From positions 1 to 5,975 of the forward strand of contig PMTP01000138.1 of the NCBI GenBank assembly GCA_003167305.1: a stretch of 5,975 nt of DNA, given 5' to 3'. A program made the translations under genes and the position numbers. The notes beneath the pieces were generated by a model. It did not search any database and was not told where the DNA came from. It saw only the letters and a list, made by a program, of their open reading frames with translations. This DNA comes from Acidobacteriaceae bacterium (GTDB lineage: Bacteria; Acidobacteriota; Terriglobia; Terriglobales; Acidobacteriaceae). Within the stretch, counting starts at the first letter, position 1. The number at the start of each line of letters is the position of its first letter. Shown here piece by piece: positions 5,905 through 5,975 of the stretch.

Positions 5905-5951
5905 AGGGTGCCCCACCCTCGCCGCGTTTTTGTTTGTGCGGCTAAGGTGGG
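5905..5951 (+). repeat. Dispersed hairpin repeat, copy B (3' of the M16 operon)
   Basis: This is a 47-base element related to the inverse of 1235-1282, beginning AGGGTGCCCCACC and ending AAGGTGGG. The outer stem CCCACC (5912-5917) pairs with GGTGGG (5946-5951). The upper stem GCCGC (5921-5925) pairs with GCGGC (5938-5942) around a T/G loop. An alternative small hairpin GGGTG-CCC-CACCC (5906-5918) excludes the larger one. It begins 13 bases after the M16 stop codon. No T-run follows the stem, so it is not a standard intrinsic terminator, though it could mark or protect the 3' end of the operon mRNA. Confidence 0.75.
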
Positions 5952-5975
5952 AAACCATGAACCTAATGCAAGTCA

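Noticed and set aside
1235..5951. Inverted repeat copies as the ends of a 4.7-kb transposon
   Set aside because: There is no transposase or target-site duplication between or beside them. The copies differ at several positions, and both sit just after genes, which fits a dispersed repeat.
5905..5951. Canonical intrinsic terminator after the M16 operon
   Set aside because: The stem is followed by AAACCATGAA, not a T-run. It is therefore listed as a repeat hairpin only.
5956..5975. Possible start of a plus-strand gene at the ATG at 5956
   Set aside because: Only six codons are visible and no ribosome-binding site precedes it.

Overview
The window reads as a chromosomal piece of an acidobacterium (Acidobacteriota, probably the Terriglobia side). 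The evidence is circumstantial: coding GC is high (about 60-80% in the lines I counted), three small proteins resemble uncharacterised families I associate with this phylum, several signal peptides end in Ala-Gln-Gln or Ala-Gln, and two copies of an intergenic GGGTGCCCCACC-type repeat are present, of a kind I remember from acidobacterial genomes. No RNA gene, transposase, phage gene or CRISPR array is visible.

The left part (1-2733) is entirely on the minus strand. In transcription order it holds an 81-aa two-helix membrane protein (2733-2488), a 137-aa membrane protein with about four helices (2384-1971), a 206-aa secreted protein of unknown function (1921-1301), and a complete FadA-like degradative thiolase (1200-19). 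The gaps are 103, 49 and 100 bases, so a shared transcript is possible. However, the 137-aa gene has its own good promoter with a palindrome at the predicted transcription start, and a structured repeat separates the secreted-protein gene from the thiolase. The 137-aa gene is clearly poorer in GC (about 49% over 1981-2340) than its neighbours.

The right part (2863-5891) is a two-gene plus-strand operon encoding a pair of exported M16 (pitrilysin/insulinase) proteins. The first keeps the HxxEH zinc motif but lacks the C-terminal Tyr of the Arg/Tyr substrate-binding pair. The second has lost HxxEH and keeps the Arg/Tyr pair. The genes overlap by ATGA and have a strong internal Shine-Dalgarno site, so the products very probably form a periplasmic heterodimer with one composite active site. 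The operon diverges from the 81-aa gene across a 129-base control region holding a candidate promoter and a strong 26-base hairpin just before the ribosome-binding site.

The most interesting non-coding signal is the repeat. One copy (1235-1282) follows the secreted-protein gene and the other (5905-5951) follows the M16 operon. Each starts 13-18 bases past a stop codon, reads in the same sense as the gene it follows, and folds into a hairpin whose upper stem shows compensating base changes between copies. It looks like a 3'-end RNA element or a REP-like dispersed repeat. Bases 1-18 and 5952-5975 hold nothing I can support.
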